DNA from: Cutaneotrichosporon cavernicola
Taxonomy: Eukaryota > Basidiomycota > Tremellomycetes > Trichosporonales > Trichosporonaceae
Assembly (NCBI RefSeq): GCF_030864355.1
Contig: NC_083397.1
Location: forward strand, 124,001-188,000
Reading direction: 5' to 3'
DNA: 64,000 bases
Positions 10,482 through 21,263 of this stretch are shown in pieces. The position numbers and the translations under genes were made by a program. Positions within the stretch are counted from its first letter, which is position 1. Every line of letters begins with the position of its first letter. The notes beneath the pieces were generated by a model. It was given only the letters and a program-made list of their open reading frames with translations. It did no database searches and was not told the DNA's origin.

Positions 10482-11866
10482 ACGAGATTATAGGCATTAG
10501 AGTCGTTGTATCAGTAATCATGTATGTCATATCCTTCCTTGTGTAACGTTGGTCGTTGGTCCGGGGGGGAATCATTGTGAGCGCGAGCGCTAGCCCGGGG
10601 TTGGTATCGCCGCCTCTAGACTGCACAGCAAACAGCGACCGCGGCCTGTCATTAGGGGAATAACTGCGAGAGTCAAGACATGAGGGGTTTTTAGAGGAGT
10701 TGAGTGCAAGTGAGACAAGACGAGTAGCGGGTAAAGTAGTGGATGAGGATCGACGTGGTCCCACAAACAATCGCCCCCGATGGCCGATTACCGATGACCG
10801 CATGGCCGATGGATCGGTGTCGGTCATCATTTCGTGTTGACAATCGCCCAACTCCACAAGTGTTTATTGCGCTCTGTAGTTGGCTAGCTGGGGTGGAACC
10901 ATAGCCTAGCGCCGTGTCTACGTTCTAGGTCCGGAATCGCTCGAGATGGCGGTATACTGCGGCGAGACTAGGGATTGGTTGAAAAGAGGTACTACCGGTG
11001 TCGTGGGATACCTCGTCGTGCCTGCTAGTGAAGATGAAACGCAACATCTCGACATTCGAGAGGATAAGATGATCAACAAGTCTGTCTGGATGCTCTTCAA
11101 GTATCCCCGGCCAGCTGAGTTTTGCTCAATCCCCTGCATGCACTGTGCAACTGCTATTCAGGTGATGGAACACCATGGAACCGACCTAGCCGAGCACTGG
11201 TTGCATTTCCATTTCCATTCCCCCATCCTCATGTATCAGTCTCACTCTCATCTAGCCTCTCATTGGCGGGGATCGCGCAAGAAGCGTAGTTACTGCGCCG
11301 CGCAACTTGGGTGGTGTTGAACATGTTGGATTTGGGATCACAGACCGACGCTGGGCTGCGGTTCACGCCATCAGGCGCAGTAACTGAGTCAAGGCCTACG
11401 TACGGCAATGCAGCTCCTTTTGGGACGGTTTGCTTGGCTCGATCGCTCGCTGGCACCAAACAACTGCGCATAAGTATCCCACATCCCCGTTCCAGCTTGG
11501 GCCAGTCGACTTGCACGTGCCAACTGATAACGGCGCTCAGGCGTGCTAGAGTGAGCCCAGTGCGAGCGGATGCAGACAGGGTTGAGTAACGCTGTGCCAT
11601 TCTGTCTCAGCCTGGCTGCTGGCTGGGGATGTGGAGGTGGAGTGTGGAGTGTGGGGAGATCGGATCGGAGGTAGCCGAATGAAATACCCGACTCGGACAA
11701 GAGCCGGTCCAAGCTCCGTCTTAGACTGCTACGCGCTTTTCTCGTTACTCGTCACTCGTTACTCAGGAGGGCTCGGACTCGGACGCACGGCGCTCAGACT
11801 ACGCTCGGACGGAAACCTCGGACCAGGAATAGGACCCTCCCCCCCGCCGTCTGCCAGTTCCTCGCT
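10482..11866. other. Intergenic gap
   Basis: No supported gene. A 124-codon plus-strand frame at 10946-11320 starts well (MAVYCGETRDWL) but lacks any family signal and overlaps equally long frames on the other strand, so I leave it as unassigned. The rest holds the 3' UTR of the DUF2156 gene and the promoter of the carrier gene. Confidence 0.35.
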
Positions 11867-13087
11867 ATGACTTCCCGAATGCCCGGGGCTCCCAACACTC
11901 TCGTGCCCGAAGACCAGGCGCTTGTGGAGACGGCGCACGATATCGAGGCCAAACTCCATCCCCACAGCCACGATGGTCTCGAGGAGAGATTGCATCCGGC
12001 GCAGGAGGTTGGGTTAAAGATGTTGTTGGCGGGTGAGTGGCTGAGGCAGTCACGGGGGTGACTGACGTGGTGGAGGACGGAGAGACGTGGGGCGTCATGC
12101 GTTGGACTGGAGGCCGCACAGGCCTTTACAGAACATGGGGTGACACACTGACACACCGTCGACAAGCCTGATAACCCGAGCTGACACCAGGCGTGTCCAA
12201 CTCTACATCTGCATGTGTGACGAACCCGGCGGACCTGGTCAAGGTCCGCCAACAGTTGTTTGTAAAGCAGGGTTCTGGTTTCTCCCCCGGCTTCTTCCAC
12301 ACTCTGGTCGGCATGGTGCGTCAGGAAGGCGTGTTCAGTCTCTGGAACGGAGTGAGCGCATCCATCCTTCGCGAGATGAGCTAGTGAGTAGACTTTGCTG
12401 TCCATTACTGATGCCAGCTCGGGTATCCGTATGGGTGCATATGACGGGATGAAGAATGTCATCCTCGACGTCGCGCCCTCTCTCGACGCTCAAGACGTCA
12501 GCGTCAAGCTCGGAGCTGGTCTACTTTCCGGCATGTTGGGAAGTGCGATTGCTAACCCGGCCGATCTGCTCAAGGTGCGCTTGCAGGCGGTTGGGGGAGC
12601 GCAGCTGGGTCTCGCGGGGCATGCGCGGGCCATCTGGCATGAGGCCGGTGTGGCGGGCTTCTACAAGGCCGTGGTACCGACGATTCTTCGGTGAGTCAGA
12701 GTGCCGCTTGAGACTGACCCCAGCGCTGGCGTCCTCACATCGTCCCAGCTCGGCTCATACGATGTCGCCAAGCACTTTGTCCGATCCCATTACTCCCAAC
12801 ACTTTCCAGAGGGGATAACGACGCACCTCCTCTGTTCCGGCTTTGCCGGTTTCATGTGTTCGGTCACCTCGGCCCCGATCGATACGATCAAAGTGCGCGT
12901 GATGAACGACTCGGCGGGGCGGTTCAAGGGCTCAGCAGACTGCGCGTACCAGCTCCTACGCTACGAGGGCCCTCTGGCACTGTACAAGGGTTTCTTTGGG
13001 TGCTGGATCCGGCTGTGGCCACACACGGTCATCAGCTTGATGCTGCTCGAACAGTTGCGCAAGGTTGTCGGGCTCAAGCCGATCTAG
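11867..13087 (+). CDS. Mitochondrial carrier family protein (dicarboxylate/UCP-like)
   Basis: Inner-membrane solute carrier, 331 aa after splicing. Exons: 11867-12032, 12191-12383, 12418-12690, 12724-13087. All three repeats carry a carrier signature P-x-D/E-x-x-K/R: NPADLVKVRQQ near residue 75, NPADLLKVRLQ near 160, and APIDTIKVRVM near 255. All four exons keep phase at every junction. The first intron (158 nt) is unusually long for this window; the others are 33-34 nt. The pattern of NPADLxKVR and the GxxxR helices fits the dicarboxylate/oxoglutarate/uncoupling-protein subfamily, but the transported substrate cannot be set from motifs alone. The N-terminal ~50 residues are hydrophilic. It is convergent with the SDR gene, 173 bp apart. 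Confidence 0.9.
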
Positions 13088-13260
13088 AGTTCAGCTCAGT
13101 TCCAGTTCCACTTTCGGCTGGTAGCCGTGTATGCATTACATTCTGATAGCGCCAAGGATAGCATAGCCCTTACTCGGAACACTATTGCATCGATACTGTA
13201 CATCTACTCGTTACTTGTTAGCTTAGCCCCACGCTTCCGCTTGCCTCTAGCGTTGAGCGT

Positions 13261-14138
13261 TTAGGCGAGACGGCCGCCGTCGACAGGAAGTGCGACGCCG
13301 GTGAGGAACGATGCCTCGTCCGAACACAGGAAGACGGTCGAGTTGGCGATATCTGGTGTCAGATGCCTAGACCGTGTCTTTGACTCCCTCTCCACTCACC
13401 CTCCGGCTCCGAGCACCGCCCAAGTGGAATGCTCTTGATGAACATATCCTCCGTCGTCTCGCCCATAAACATTTGCTTGAGTCCCGTGTTCCCGAAAACC
13501 GGGCAAATCGCATTAAACCGAATCTGCTCTGGCCCAAACTCAATCGCCAGGTTCTTGGTGCAGCTAATACAAGCCGCCTTACTAGCCGCATACCACGTCA
13601 GTCCCGGACGGCCCATAATCCCGGCCGTGCTAGCGACATTGACGATCGCCGCTGGACCGCCACCGGCGCGCGTCTCGCGGAGGGCCGGAATCATCACGTG
13701 AACACTGTGGAACACGCTCTTCATGTTGACGTCAAAGCACAGATCAAAGTCGCGTTCAGTCGTCTCCAGCACAGGCTTGTTCTTGTATGTCGCCCCGGCG
13801 TTGTTGATGACAAAGTTGACGCCGCCGAGCTGCTTCTTCGTCTCGGCAAGCATCTTCACCCACGGCTCGCGCTTGGACACGTCGCCTGGGGTTAGGGGGA
13901 GAGAGAGAGGTGACGGATGCGTCTCACAGTTGATATAGATCGCCTTGCCGCCCTTGGCGTTGATGTCGTCCGTGACCTCCTGTCCTCCAACGTCGTTCTA
14001 GACTCAGCTCTCAACCCCGCTTTGTACACTTACAATATCACACACGACAACAGCCACACCATCCTTGGCGAACCGGCGCGCAATGGCCGCACCGAACCCA
14101 CTCCCAGCCCCAGTGACAATGGCGACGCGCTGGCTCAT
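13261..14138 (-). CDS. Short-chain dehydrogenase/reductase (classical SDR)
   Basis: 250 aa after splicing. Exons on the minus strand: 14138-14034, 13997-13928, 13885-13400, 13352-13261. The cofactor motif TGAGSGFG stands at residues 9-16, the structural motif NNAG near 88, the catalytic Ser in VNVASTAG near 140, and the catalytic pair in WYAASKAA near 156-160. The C-terminus ends [11 protein letters not shown], typical of 3-oxoacyl-ACP-reductase-like SDRs. All phases agree, introns are 36-47 nt, and the length is standard for the family. It probably uses NAD(P)H for a keto/hydroxyl interconversion; substrate is unknown. It lies head-to-tail with the flavin monooxygenase gene (469 bp upstream), so both could act on related small molecules, but that is only proximity. 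Confidence 0.9.
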
Positions 14139-14607
14139 GATGCTGTCAGGTGGTGTGTTGAGGAGATTGTGGTAAGAGATAATTGATGAACACCACGTCA
14201 TGTCACTGATCCAGCTGTCGGTGGCAGGGGCGGGTGGGCACGAATAGCCGAATGCCGACTGCTATGTCTCATAATCTCGGTCTGGGAACAGGTCATCCCC
14301 CACATTCACATTCCCCCACACTCACCCGCCCGTCTCGGCCGGTGCCATCTCGGAGCGCAGTTGACCGTCCCTTGAGCCCGGCGAGCTGCTTGGCGTTGGG
14401 CCCGGCACTGCTGCACAACTTGGCCGGGACAATGTCTGCGGAACAATACTCATCGCAAAGACCGGCTTCGTGTGGATCCTGCCGCGTCCCCCACGGCATG
14501 ATGAGCAAACCACTCAGCGTCAACAAGACGAGAAACAACGGATACATCATGAAAACCAATGGCTACTGCCTTTTGCTATGCAAACACTGCTGACTAGTAC
14601 ACTACTC
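14139..14607. other. Intergenic gap between SDR and flavin monooxygenase
   Basis: Holds the SDR promoter and the 3' UTR of the monooxygenase (both on the minus strand). Short open frames here are not supported by splice sites or family motifs. Confidence 0.4.
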
Positions 14608-16491
14608 CTACGACGTGTGGTGGACCTCCTGGAGACGGTAAACGGGGGTGTCGAGGCCCTCGTAGCGCGCCTTGAGTTGGAGCGAGAGGTAGAGCGAGTA
14701 ATGACGCGACTGGTGAAGATTTCCGCCGTGGAACCAGAGGTTTTCCTGCTGCGTAGGCTTCCACATGTTACGCTGCTCGCCCTCCCAAGGTCCAGGGTCA
14801 CGGATGGTGTTGGAGCCGAGACCCCACACCTTGCCAACCTTGTCGGCGACCTCCTTGGAGATGAGGTCGGCAGCCCACCCGTTCATCGAGCCGTACCCGG
14901 TCGCGTACACCACCAGGTCGGCTGGGAGCTCAGTGCCGTCCTTGAGAATGACCGAGTTTTCAGTCAGGCGCTCGACGTTGCCGTGCGCGAGCTTGACCTT
15001 GCCATCGGCAACAAGCTCGGCCGCCCCGACGTCAATGTAGTAACCCGACCCGCGGCGGAGGTACTTCATAAAGAGACCCGAGCCGTCCTCGCCAAAGTCG
15101 AGGTCAAAGCCGGCGTCCGCGAGCTTCTTGTAGTATACAGCGTCGACCTCGGCAATCTTGGTGTAGGTCGGGATCTGGAACTCGTGCATGATCCGGTAGG
15201 GCATCGAGGCGAAGATGAGGTCGGCCTTCTCGGTCGTCACGCCGTTCGCAACTGCCTCCTCAGAGTAGAGAGGACGGAGCGCAATGTCCATAAGCGTCTC
15301 CGACTTGACAATGTGGGTTGACGAGCGCTGGATCATGGTGACCGAGCCGACGTCGCCCTCGTACAGCGCACCGCAGATGTCAAACGCTGAGTTGTTTGAC
15401 CCGACAACAACAACGTTCTTGCCCTTGTACGCATCTGGACCAGGGTGCTGGGACGAGTGCTGCTGCTCGCCCTTGAAGACCTCCTGGCCAGGGAACTTGG
15501 GGTAGTTCATCTTGCCCGACATGCCGGTCGCGAGGACGAGGTGCTTGGGCCTGAGGGTGAGGGGCTTGCCGTCGCGGACGATCTCAACCTCCCACTCCTC
15601 CTTGTTCTTGTCGTAAGTTGCCTTCTTGGCCTCGGTCGAGGTCCAGTACGGCACCTCCATGATGGACGTGTACATCTCGAGCCAGTCGGCAATCTTGTCC
15701 TTTGGCGTGAAGACGGGCCAGTTGTCCGGGAACTTGAGGTAGGGCAGGTGGTCGTACCACACGGGGTCGTGGAGGCACAGCGACTTGTAACGTCCACGCC
15801 ACTGGTCACCGGGGCGCTTAGCCTTGTCGATGACGAGGGAGGGCACACCAAGCTGGCGGAGGCGCGCACCGAGAGCGATACCACCCTGGCCACCACCGAG
15901 GACGAGGACGTAAGGCTGGTCCGTTACGCCGAGGTTCTTCTGCTCGGCCTCGCGCTTCTCCTTCCACGTCACACGGTCCTTGACGATCCCGTGCTCTGCG
16001 CCCTTTGCACGGCGGAATCCACGCGGCTCCTCGTGATCCTTGATCTCAGTGAGGGCGGTAATAAGCGTCCAAGCCTTGGTGTTGCCGCCCTCGTCGCGAA
16101 GGCGGACCAGACCCCACCCGCGTCCTGTCGCTGTCTCAAAGTTGAACCACGCGGTAGTCACGCCGTCCGCCTCGTTAGCATCTTCGGTGAGATACCAACC
16201 CGACGGAGCGGTGCGCTCGAGGTTGTTCTCCAGCATGTCGGTGACGCCCGCTGGACCCTCGACGGTCGCGAGGTTCCATGTAAACGAGACGAGGTCGCGC
16301 CAGTACGAGTCGGTCGCGAAGAGGGACGCTGCGCCAGCAATATCCCTGTTGCGGAGGGCGGCATCGAACGCCTCGAGCCAAGCCTCGGCGCGCTCGTTGG
16401 CCGGCGTAGCTTGGAGCTTGGGCCTGGCATTCGAGCCGTTGGGAGGAGTAGCAATGTTCTTGGTCATGTTGTCGTTGGATGCCGAAGACAT
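14608..16491 (-). CDS. Class B flavin monooxygenase with N-terminal NTF2/SnoaL-like domain
   Basis: Single exon, 627 aa. Residues ~30-170 look like an NTF2/SnoaL cone fold (EAWLEAFDAALRNRDIAGAA, then a Trp-rich beta region). The FAD Rossmann motif GGGQGGIALGARL is near 200, an FMO-type F-x-G-x3-H-S motif is near 340, and the NADPH motif VVVGSNNSAFD is near 365. A late ATGYGSMNG precedes the C-terminal HGGNLHQSRHYS. Proteins of this layout in fungi oxygenate small or xenobiotic substrates with NADPH and O2; the exact substrate is not evident. The ATG at 16491 is the first in frame, preceded by a T-rich stretch. A 402-codon open frame on the opposite strand is a GC-composition shadow. Confidence 0.92.
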   Translation of the reverse strand: MSSASNDNMTKNIATPPNGSNARPKLQATPANERAEAWLEAFDAALRNRDIAGAASLFATDSYWRDLVSFTWNLATVEGPAGVTDMLENNLERTAPSGWYLTEDANEADGVTTAWFNFETATGRGWGLVRLRDEGGNTKAWTLITALTEIKDHEEPRGFRRAKGAEHGIVKDRVTWKEKREAEQKNLGVTDQPYVLVLGGGQGGIALGARLRQLGVPSLVIDKAKRPGDQWRGRYKSLCLHDPVWYDHLPYLKFPDNWPVFTPKDKIADWLEMYTSIMEVPYWTSTEAKKATYDKNKEEWEVEIVRDGKPLTLRPKHLVLATGMSGKMNYPKFPGQEVFKGEQQHSSQHPGPDAYKGKNVVVVGSNNSAFDICGALYEGDVGSVTMIQRSSTHIVKSETLMDIALRPLYSEEAVANGVTTEKADLIFASMPYRIMHEFQIPTYTKIAEVDAVYYKKLADAGFDLDFGEDGSGLFMKYLRRGSGYYIDVGAAELVADGKVKLAHGNVERLTENSVILKDGTELPADLVVYATGYGSMNGWAADLISKEVADKVGKVWGLGSNTIRDPGPWEGEQRNMWKPTQQENLWFHGGNLHQSRHYSLYLSLQLKARYEGLDTPVYRLQEVHHTS

Positions 16492-17953
16492 GTTTGCTGC
16501 TGGGGTTTATATATGTCGATAAGTCGAACCAGGAAGACGTCCAAGACGAATGACAAGTGGACCAACTCGGCAACTGGGATCAAGATTGAACTGGAAGCTG
16601 GAGAATGTGGGGAAGGGGGGAAGGGGATGAACGAAACAGCCGAAGCGGGATAACTCCGCTCATTTTGTCACCCTGATTCTAATTCTGACTCTCAACCGCG
16701 TCGGCGTTGGCGCGTGCTTGTTTTTGAGTTTATTAGCCTTTCAAACCACGTTGTAATCAAAGTTAACGGCATGTGAAGAGTCTTTGGAGCGGTAATCATA
16801 TTTGCCGGTCCTCTTCCGATTTGCATCCAGCCCCCACTCCACTCGTCTAAGTCTCCATTAATTGTACATGCCCTCGACCCCGTCATGCATGCAGACATGT
16901 GATTGGAATGGCGATTCCTACCCCGCGGGGTTTCCCATGGGGAAACGGGTAGCTACCAGCGGGGAACAAGCCCCGCTCACCCCGTGAGTGTCATTGGGTC
17001 ACTAACACCGACACGTCACTTCATCACTGCACTTGTCGATCGCAGCGCCGACCGTGCATCGCCGCCAAAATCCGTCATGTGCGCCAATCGCGCCCCGCGA
17101 TCCCCCTCGGCGACCTCTTTACCGTGTCCTGTTCCCGAGATCACTCCCGCATCTTTGAGCGTGCTCTGCACTACTGGTAGCGGCAGCGATGGTATTCGTG
17201 CAGCGTGGAGCTCTTCCCGCCCAATGTGCCAATCCCCAAATCAAATCCGCTCCGCCAGCGATATTCCAATCCCACCGTGCCGCTGGCCCTTCAACCTCTT
17301 TTGGCCCGGACCAACACTAACCCTCATCGGCCTACCCCCGGAACGGAGGCAAGCCCGGAGTTGCTGAACCAATACTGGATAGTGCCTGTTCCCATGAGCG
17401 CTCACACGTCTGGCTGAACGGGTAAACTTCATACGCACTGCGATCCAATGAATTAATTCCACGCTGCAAGCTGCGTTCCGATGCCTGTCGAGTGTACCAC
17501 ATGAAACCGATTGAAATAACTCTGGAAAGAGCACCGGATATCGTCGTCAACTGATCAGCTGACTGCAGGAGCGTACTACCGATAGATGCGATACGTCCGA
17601 CCCGAGGTACGGAATGTGCTGCTCCGTCCAACGTATGTGAACCGCTCTACCAGTTCACAGCTTATTCGGTGCTGAGGAGCTAGCTCTGAGACGCTCGCGG
17701 GTGAGCAATGCGGGTAAGTCCGTTCCTTGATCCTTGGACACCGAGCTCGGCCCGAGATTACTCCGGTGCCCATCCCATTATTTGACCCCCTCCTATTCAA
17801 CCTATCTCGGTGACCCACTTTAACACGTGTCTTACAACACGGAGATATCTCCATGACCGCGTCAACGTCAGATGACGACCTGCAAGTCGACCTCGCCATC
17901 CCGTACAGATATCCCAGCGAGCAATGCCAATACCCTCCTAACCATTACTCAAG
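16492..17953. other. Intergenic gap
   Basis: No gene supported. It contains two adjacent palindromes at 16921-16930 (CCCCGCGGGG) and about 16930-16946 (arms GTTTCCC/GGGAAAC). Short open frames around 17205-17630 on both strands lack start context and splice partners. Confidence 0.4.
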
Positions 17954-18962
17954 ATGCCTCAGGTGTACGAGAAAGAGATTGTCTATGAGTGCGTCCTTGT
18001 CGAACCCGCTGACCCAGTTATCCGGCCGCACACACCCTGCTGTGGCTCATGCGCAAGTATCCGAACCCGCAGAGTCCACAGGTGTTTTCAGTGGACACGA
18101 TATCGCGGACTATGGATCCGGATACGGGCGTCGTGAGGAGTGAACGGATTCTGGGGATCAAGCAAGGTGCCCCGAAGTGGATCACAAAGGTGGGTGGCGG
18201 GGGAAAGGGCGAGAGAGATGATAAGATCACGGCGAGAAGCGGTGAACTAGAGTCGGGGGGAGACCTCGTCATGTGGAAAGATGGCGGCGCTCCGTCGAAC
18301 GACTGTCACCATGGTCTGCACCCTCCTTCTCATCCCCACCTTTTTCGCTCCGCTCTTCTCCTCTTCCCAACGTGCGCTGCCAACTTGTCCTCAGCACAGC
18401 GTAGCACAGCTCACACCAGCTCTTCTCCCTACCTCAGACAACATACGTCCGCGAAGTCATCTTTATCGACCCGGCAAAGGACCAGGCGACCATGATGTCC
18501 ATGAATCTCGACCTCGCGCAGTACATGTGAGTGTGGGGTTCTCCTATGGGCCGAGTGGCCCGAAGACTGCAAGCCTTGAGGTGCATGACGTGTTCAATCG
18601 CTTGAATCCCAATCGCGCGGTGGCGAAATTCTTGTTGATCCCGCATGGGTAATCACCCAACCAATGCCTTTAGGACGCGCCCAGCTGACACCAGCAACGT
18701 CCTCGAGTACATCACGTACACTCCCTTCCCGCGCGAACAAGGCGGAACGGCGCCGTCGACACTGTTCAGGCAGCACGCGCTGATGCACTCGGCCTTCCCT
18801 ACGCGAATGATCGCAAGACGAATCGAGAAGGCTAGCGTGGACCGGTTCAAGTCCAACGCCGAGACGGGCAAGATGGGTTTTGACTGGGTATTGCGCAAGG
18901 GGCTCGAGTTCAGCGGCAACATGAATGGAAACGGTAACGGGAACGGCGCGTCGTTGGCGTAG
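17954..18962 (+). CDS. UPS1: UPS1/PRELI family mitochondrial phosphatidic-acid transfer protein
   Basis: 193 aa after splicing. Exons: 17954-17988, 18018-18189, 18420-18526, 18695-18962; phases agree throughout. The N-terminal PRELI/MSF1 core is clear: RKYPNPQSPQVFSVDTISRT at residues ~24-43, then ERILGIKQGAPKWITK, LFSLPQTTYVREVIFIDP, and NVLEYITYTPF. The short last helix region contains RMIARRIEKASVDRFKSN. In yeast, Ups proteins with Mdm35 shuttle phosphatidic acid or phosphatidylserine across the intermembrane space for cardiolipin or PE synthesis. Motifs do not separate Ups1 from Ups2/3 reliably. The first exon is only 35 nt. The long second intron (230 nt) was ended at CACACCAG because the next codons LFSLPQ match the family spacing. 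A Gly/Asn run ends the protein. Confidence 0.9.
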
Positions 18963-19052
18963 GCGTAGGTTAAGGACATCAACGGTAGAAACTCCAGGGG
19001 CCTGGCATCTCACAACATCCATATGCATATCATCAACTCTGATTGCTTGTGA

Positions 19053-20027
19053 CTACAACTTGGCCTGGCGCTCGATACTGGTGACTATCCGGTCGAAGAC
19101 GGCTGGTCCCTGCTTCCCCAGCGCCGTGGCAACCGCGATGTACTTGGCGCCTGCCTTGCGCATGCGCCGGTAGCCCTGGCCGTCAGATACGCCGCCGACA
19201 CCGATGATGTCGATGTCGAGTCCCCGCTGGTCAAGGAGGGTGCGCAGCGACGCAACGTTGCCCAGCGAAAGCGGGTGGATCGCTGGTCCAGCCATGCCAC
19301 CGAAACCGCCCTCGCTAGGGAGGACGGGGCTTGGCTCGCCATTCTCCTCCGCCATCACCACGCAGTTTCCGAGGGTGTTGGTGCTCGTGAGGAAAGACAC
19401 GCGTCCGCTCTCAGCCAGCGCGTCGACCAGCATGTTGAACTGGTCCCCGTGGGTGTATGGAGGCGTTTTAAGACCGACGGGAACGCTGCAAGTAGCTGGG
19501 ATGGCAGCGAGGAAACCCCGCAGCTCGTCGGCGTAATACGCAGGGGGTGGGTGGCCTGGAACGTTGGGGCATGAGAGGTTCAGTTCCACCGCGAGGGGGA
19601 TAGAAACCTCGCGCGCCACCCCTTCGACCAACTCAATAGCCTTTGCGCAGCTCTCCGGCGTGCCAGTGACGGATACGATGATGGGCTTGGAAGAACGCGG
19701 GTTCTCCTTTGCCAGCGTCCGAATCATGTCAAGGTATCCTGCGAGCTTGATAGGACTCAGGCCGAAACTGTTGAGCGAGGATGTCCGGCTATAGTCGGAT
19801 GATGGGAAGGATGCGGGAGCAGAAGAGGTCGAGTCTTGTGCGCCAGAGTCGAAGAATAGGAATGTGTTGACTGCATCATCGTGCGGATACCCCTCGATGA
19901 GGGAGGTGCGGGTCGTGATTGCGCCCGTTGAAGGGGAGGCGTAGAGGGGTCGGAGGAAGGTGAGGTCCGTTGCCCATGGACAAGCGGCGTTGAGAATGGG
20001 CGGAGAGAAGCTGAGGCGGGACGGCAT
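19053..20027 (-). CDS. Dihydroorotate dehydrogenase, class 1A-like (cytosolic, URA1 type)
   Basis: Single exon, 324 aa from ATG 20027 (MPSRLSFSPPILNAA). An in-frame ATG at 20183 would add 52 residues of poor quality. FMN-barrel motifs: TTRTSLIEGYP near residue 40, NSFGLSPIKLAGYLD near 90, VSVTGTPE near 115, ELNLSCPNVPGHP near 150 with the class 1A-type catalytic Cys, LKTPPYTHGDQF near 187, TSTNTLGN near 210, and IIGVGGVSDGQGY near 285. There is no N-terminal mitochondrial targeting sequence or membrane helix as in class 2 enzymes. Class 1A enzymes oxidise dihydroorotate with fumarate in the cytosol, letting pyrimidine synthesis run without respiration. It is convergent with UPS1 (90 bp) and divergent from BUD32 (243 bp between ATGs). 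It could instead be a related DHODH-like paralog. Confidence 0.85.
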   Translation of the reverse strand: MPSRLSFSPPILNAACPWATDLTFLRPLYASPSTGAITTRTSLIEGYPHDDAVNTFLFFDSGAQDSTSSAPASFPSSDYSRTSSLNSFGLSPIKLAGYLDMIRTLAKENPRSSKPIIVSVTGTPESCAKAIELVEGVAREVSIPLAVELNLSCPNVPGHPPPAYYADELRGFLAAIPATCSVPVGLKTPPYTHGDQFNMLVDALAESGRVSFLTSTNTLGNCVVMAEENGEPSPVLPSEGGFGGMAGPAIHPLSLGNVASLRTLLDQRGLDIDIIGVGGVSDGQGYRRMRKAGAKYIAVATALGKQGPAVFDRIVTSIERQAKL

Positions 20028-20270
20028 GGTGTGGTGGGTAGAGGGGAGACAAAGAACAGTGAAGATTGGAAAGTTGCGGGATCGGGAGATATGGATAGAT
20101 AGCCCGGTCCTCGGCCGGTCGGAATATCCCAAAAACCTCGTTCTGCCCCACGCTGTCAACCCCGTTTCCTGCGGAGATGACATCGACTCCGACGTCTCTA
20201 GATTTCAAAGTCATGACGCTCAGTCCACCTCGCCTCACGACTCAACACCACCAACACCAACACCAACACC

Positions 20271-21263
20271 ATGACCTACGAGTACCGCGCCCCCTCTCTA
20301 CGCCTAATCGACACGGCGACGCTTCTCAAGCAGGGTGCTGAGGCGGTGAGTTTCCTCCCTCTATCCTAACCACTAACATCAGCGCGTCTACGCTCTCGAC
20401 GCACTCCTCCCTTCACCATCAGTATACTGGCCACCCTCCTCGACCCCTTCGTCTTCCTCTACCCCCGCCGCAACCCCCGCGATCCTCAAATACCGCTTCC
20501 CCAAAACCTACCGCCACCCCGCCTTGGACGCGTCGTTAACCAAGACGCGTCTTCAATTCGAAGCGCGCGCCCTCTCCCGCTGTTCCAGGGCTGGCGTCAC
20601 CGTCCCAAACGTTCTCTGGGTCGACGAGCCTGGAGGCACACTTGCACTGGAGCGCATCGATGGGTGGAGTGTACGCGAGGTGCTTGGCGGTGGGGCTGAG
20701 GGCGAGGTTGAAGTTGGAGCGAATGACGAGATTGAGCGCGACGGTACCGAGACTCCAGGGCAGGAACAGCAAGAGTCCGTAGTCGAGAGCGAAGGGCTCG
20801 CGGCGCTCCAAGCACATGGCGGTGTTCCGGCACTCATGACTGCGGTTGGGGCTGCGCTTGCGCGTTTGCACCACACGGGTATTATCCACGGTGACCTCAC
20901 CACGTCGAATATGATGGTGCGGATGACGCCGAACGGAGTCGCCCCTTATGAGATTGTAAGTGGAGAGAAAGAGAGAGCTGACACCAGGTGCTTATCGACT
21001 TTGGCCTCGCCTCGCAAGCCACACTGCCCGAGAACTACGCTGTTGATCTCTATGTCCTCGAGCGCGCTTTTGTCAGCACCCACCCCGCGAGCGAGGGGCT
21101 GTATGCGGGCGTTCTCGAGGCATATGGCGCCGGGCTGGGGGAGAAGAAGTGGAAGCCAATCGAGACAAAGCTCAAGGAGGGTGAGTGGGATTTGCGGAGG
21201 GAGGAAGAGTGGTAGCTGACGGCAGTGCGTCTCCGTGGACGGAAGCGCGACATGACTGGATGA
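20271..21263 (+). CDS. BUD32: BUD32/PRPK atypical kinase of the EKC/KEOPS complex
   Basis: 292 aa after splicing. Exons: 20271-20345, 20383-20955, 20988-21180, 21226-21263. Motifs of a minimal piD261 kinase: KYRFPKTYRHPALD (family KxRxxKxYRhPxLD, near residue 65), HGDLTTSNMM (catalytic loop, near 193), LIDFGLA (DFG, near 219), and the C-terminal VRLRGRKRDMTG, the family's Arg-rich tail reached only through a 38-nt last exon. Bud32 with Kae1, Cgi121, Pcc1 and Gon7 makes N6-threonylcarbamoyladenosine in tRNAs reading ANN codons. An acidic insert rich in Glu (residues ~130-165) enlarges the N-lobe relative to yeast. If the last intron is not spliced, the protein ends early at 21215 without the Arg tail. 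Confidence 0.94.

Noticed and set aside
15445..16653. 402-codon plus-strand open frame opposite the flavin monooxygenase
   Set aside because: Antisense shadow in a GC-rich gene; Leu/Val-rich translation without motif.
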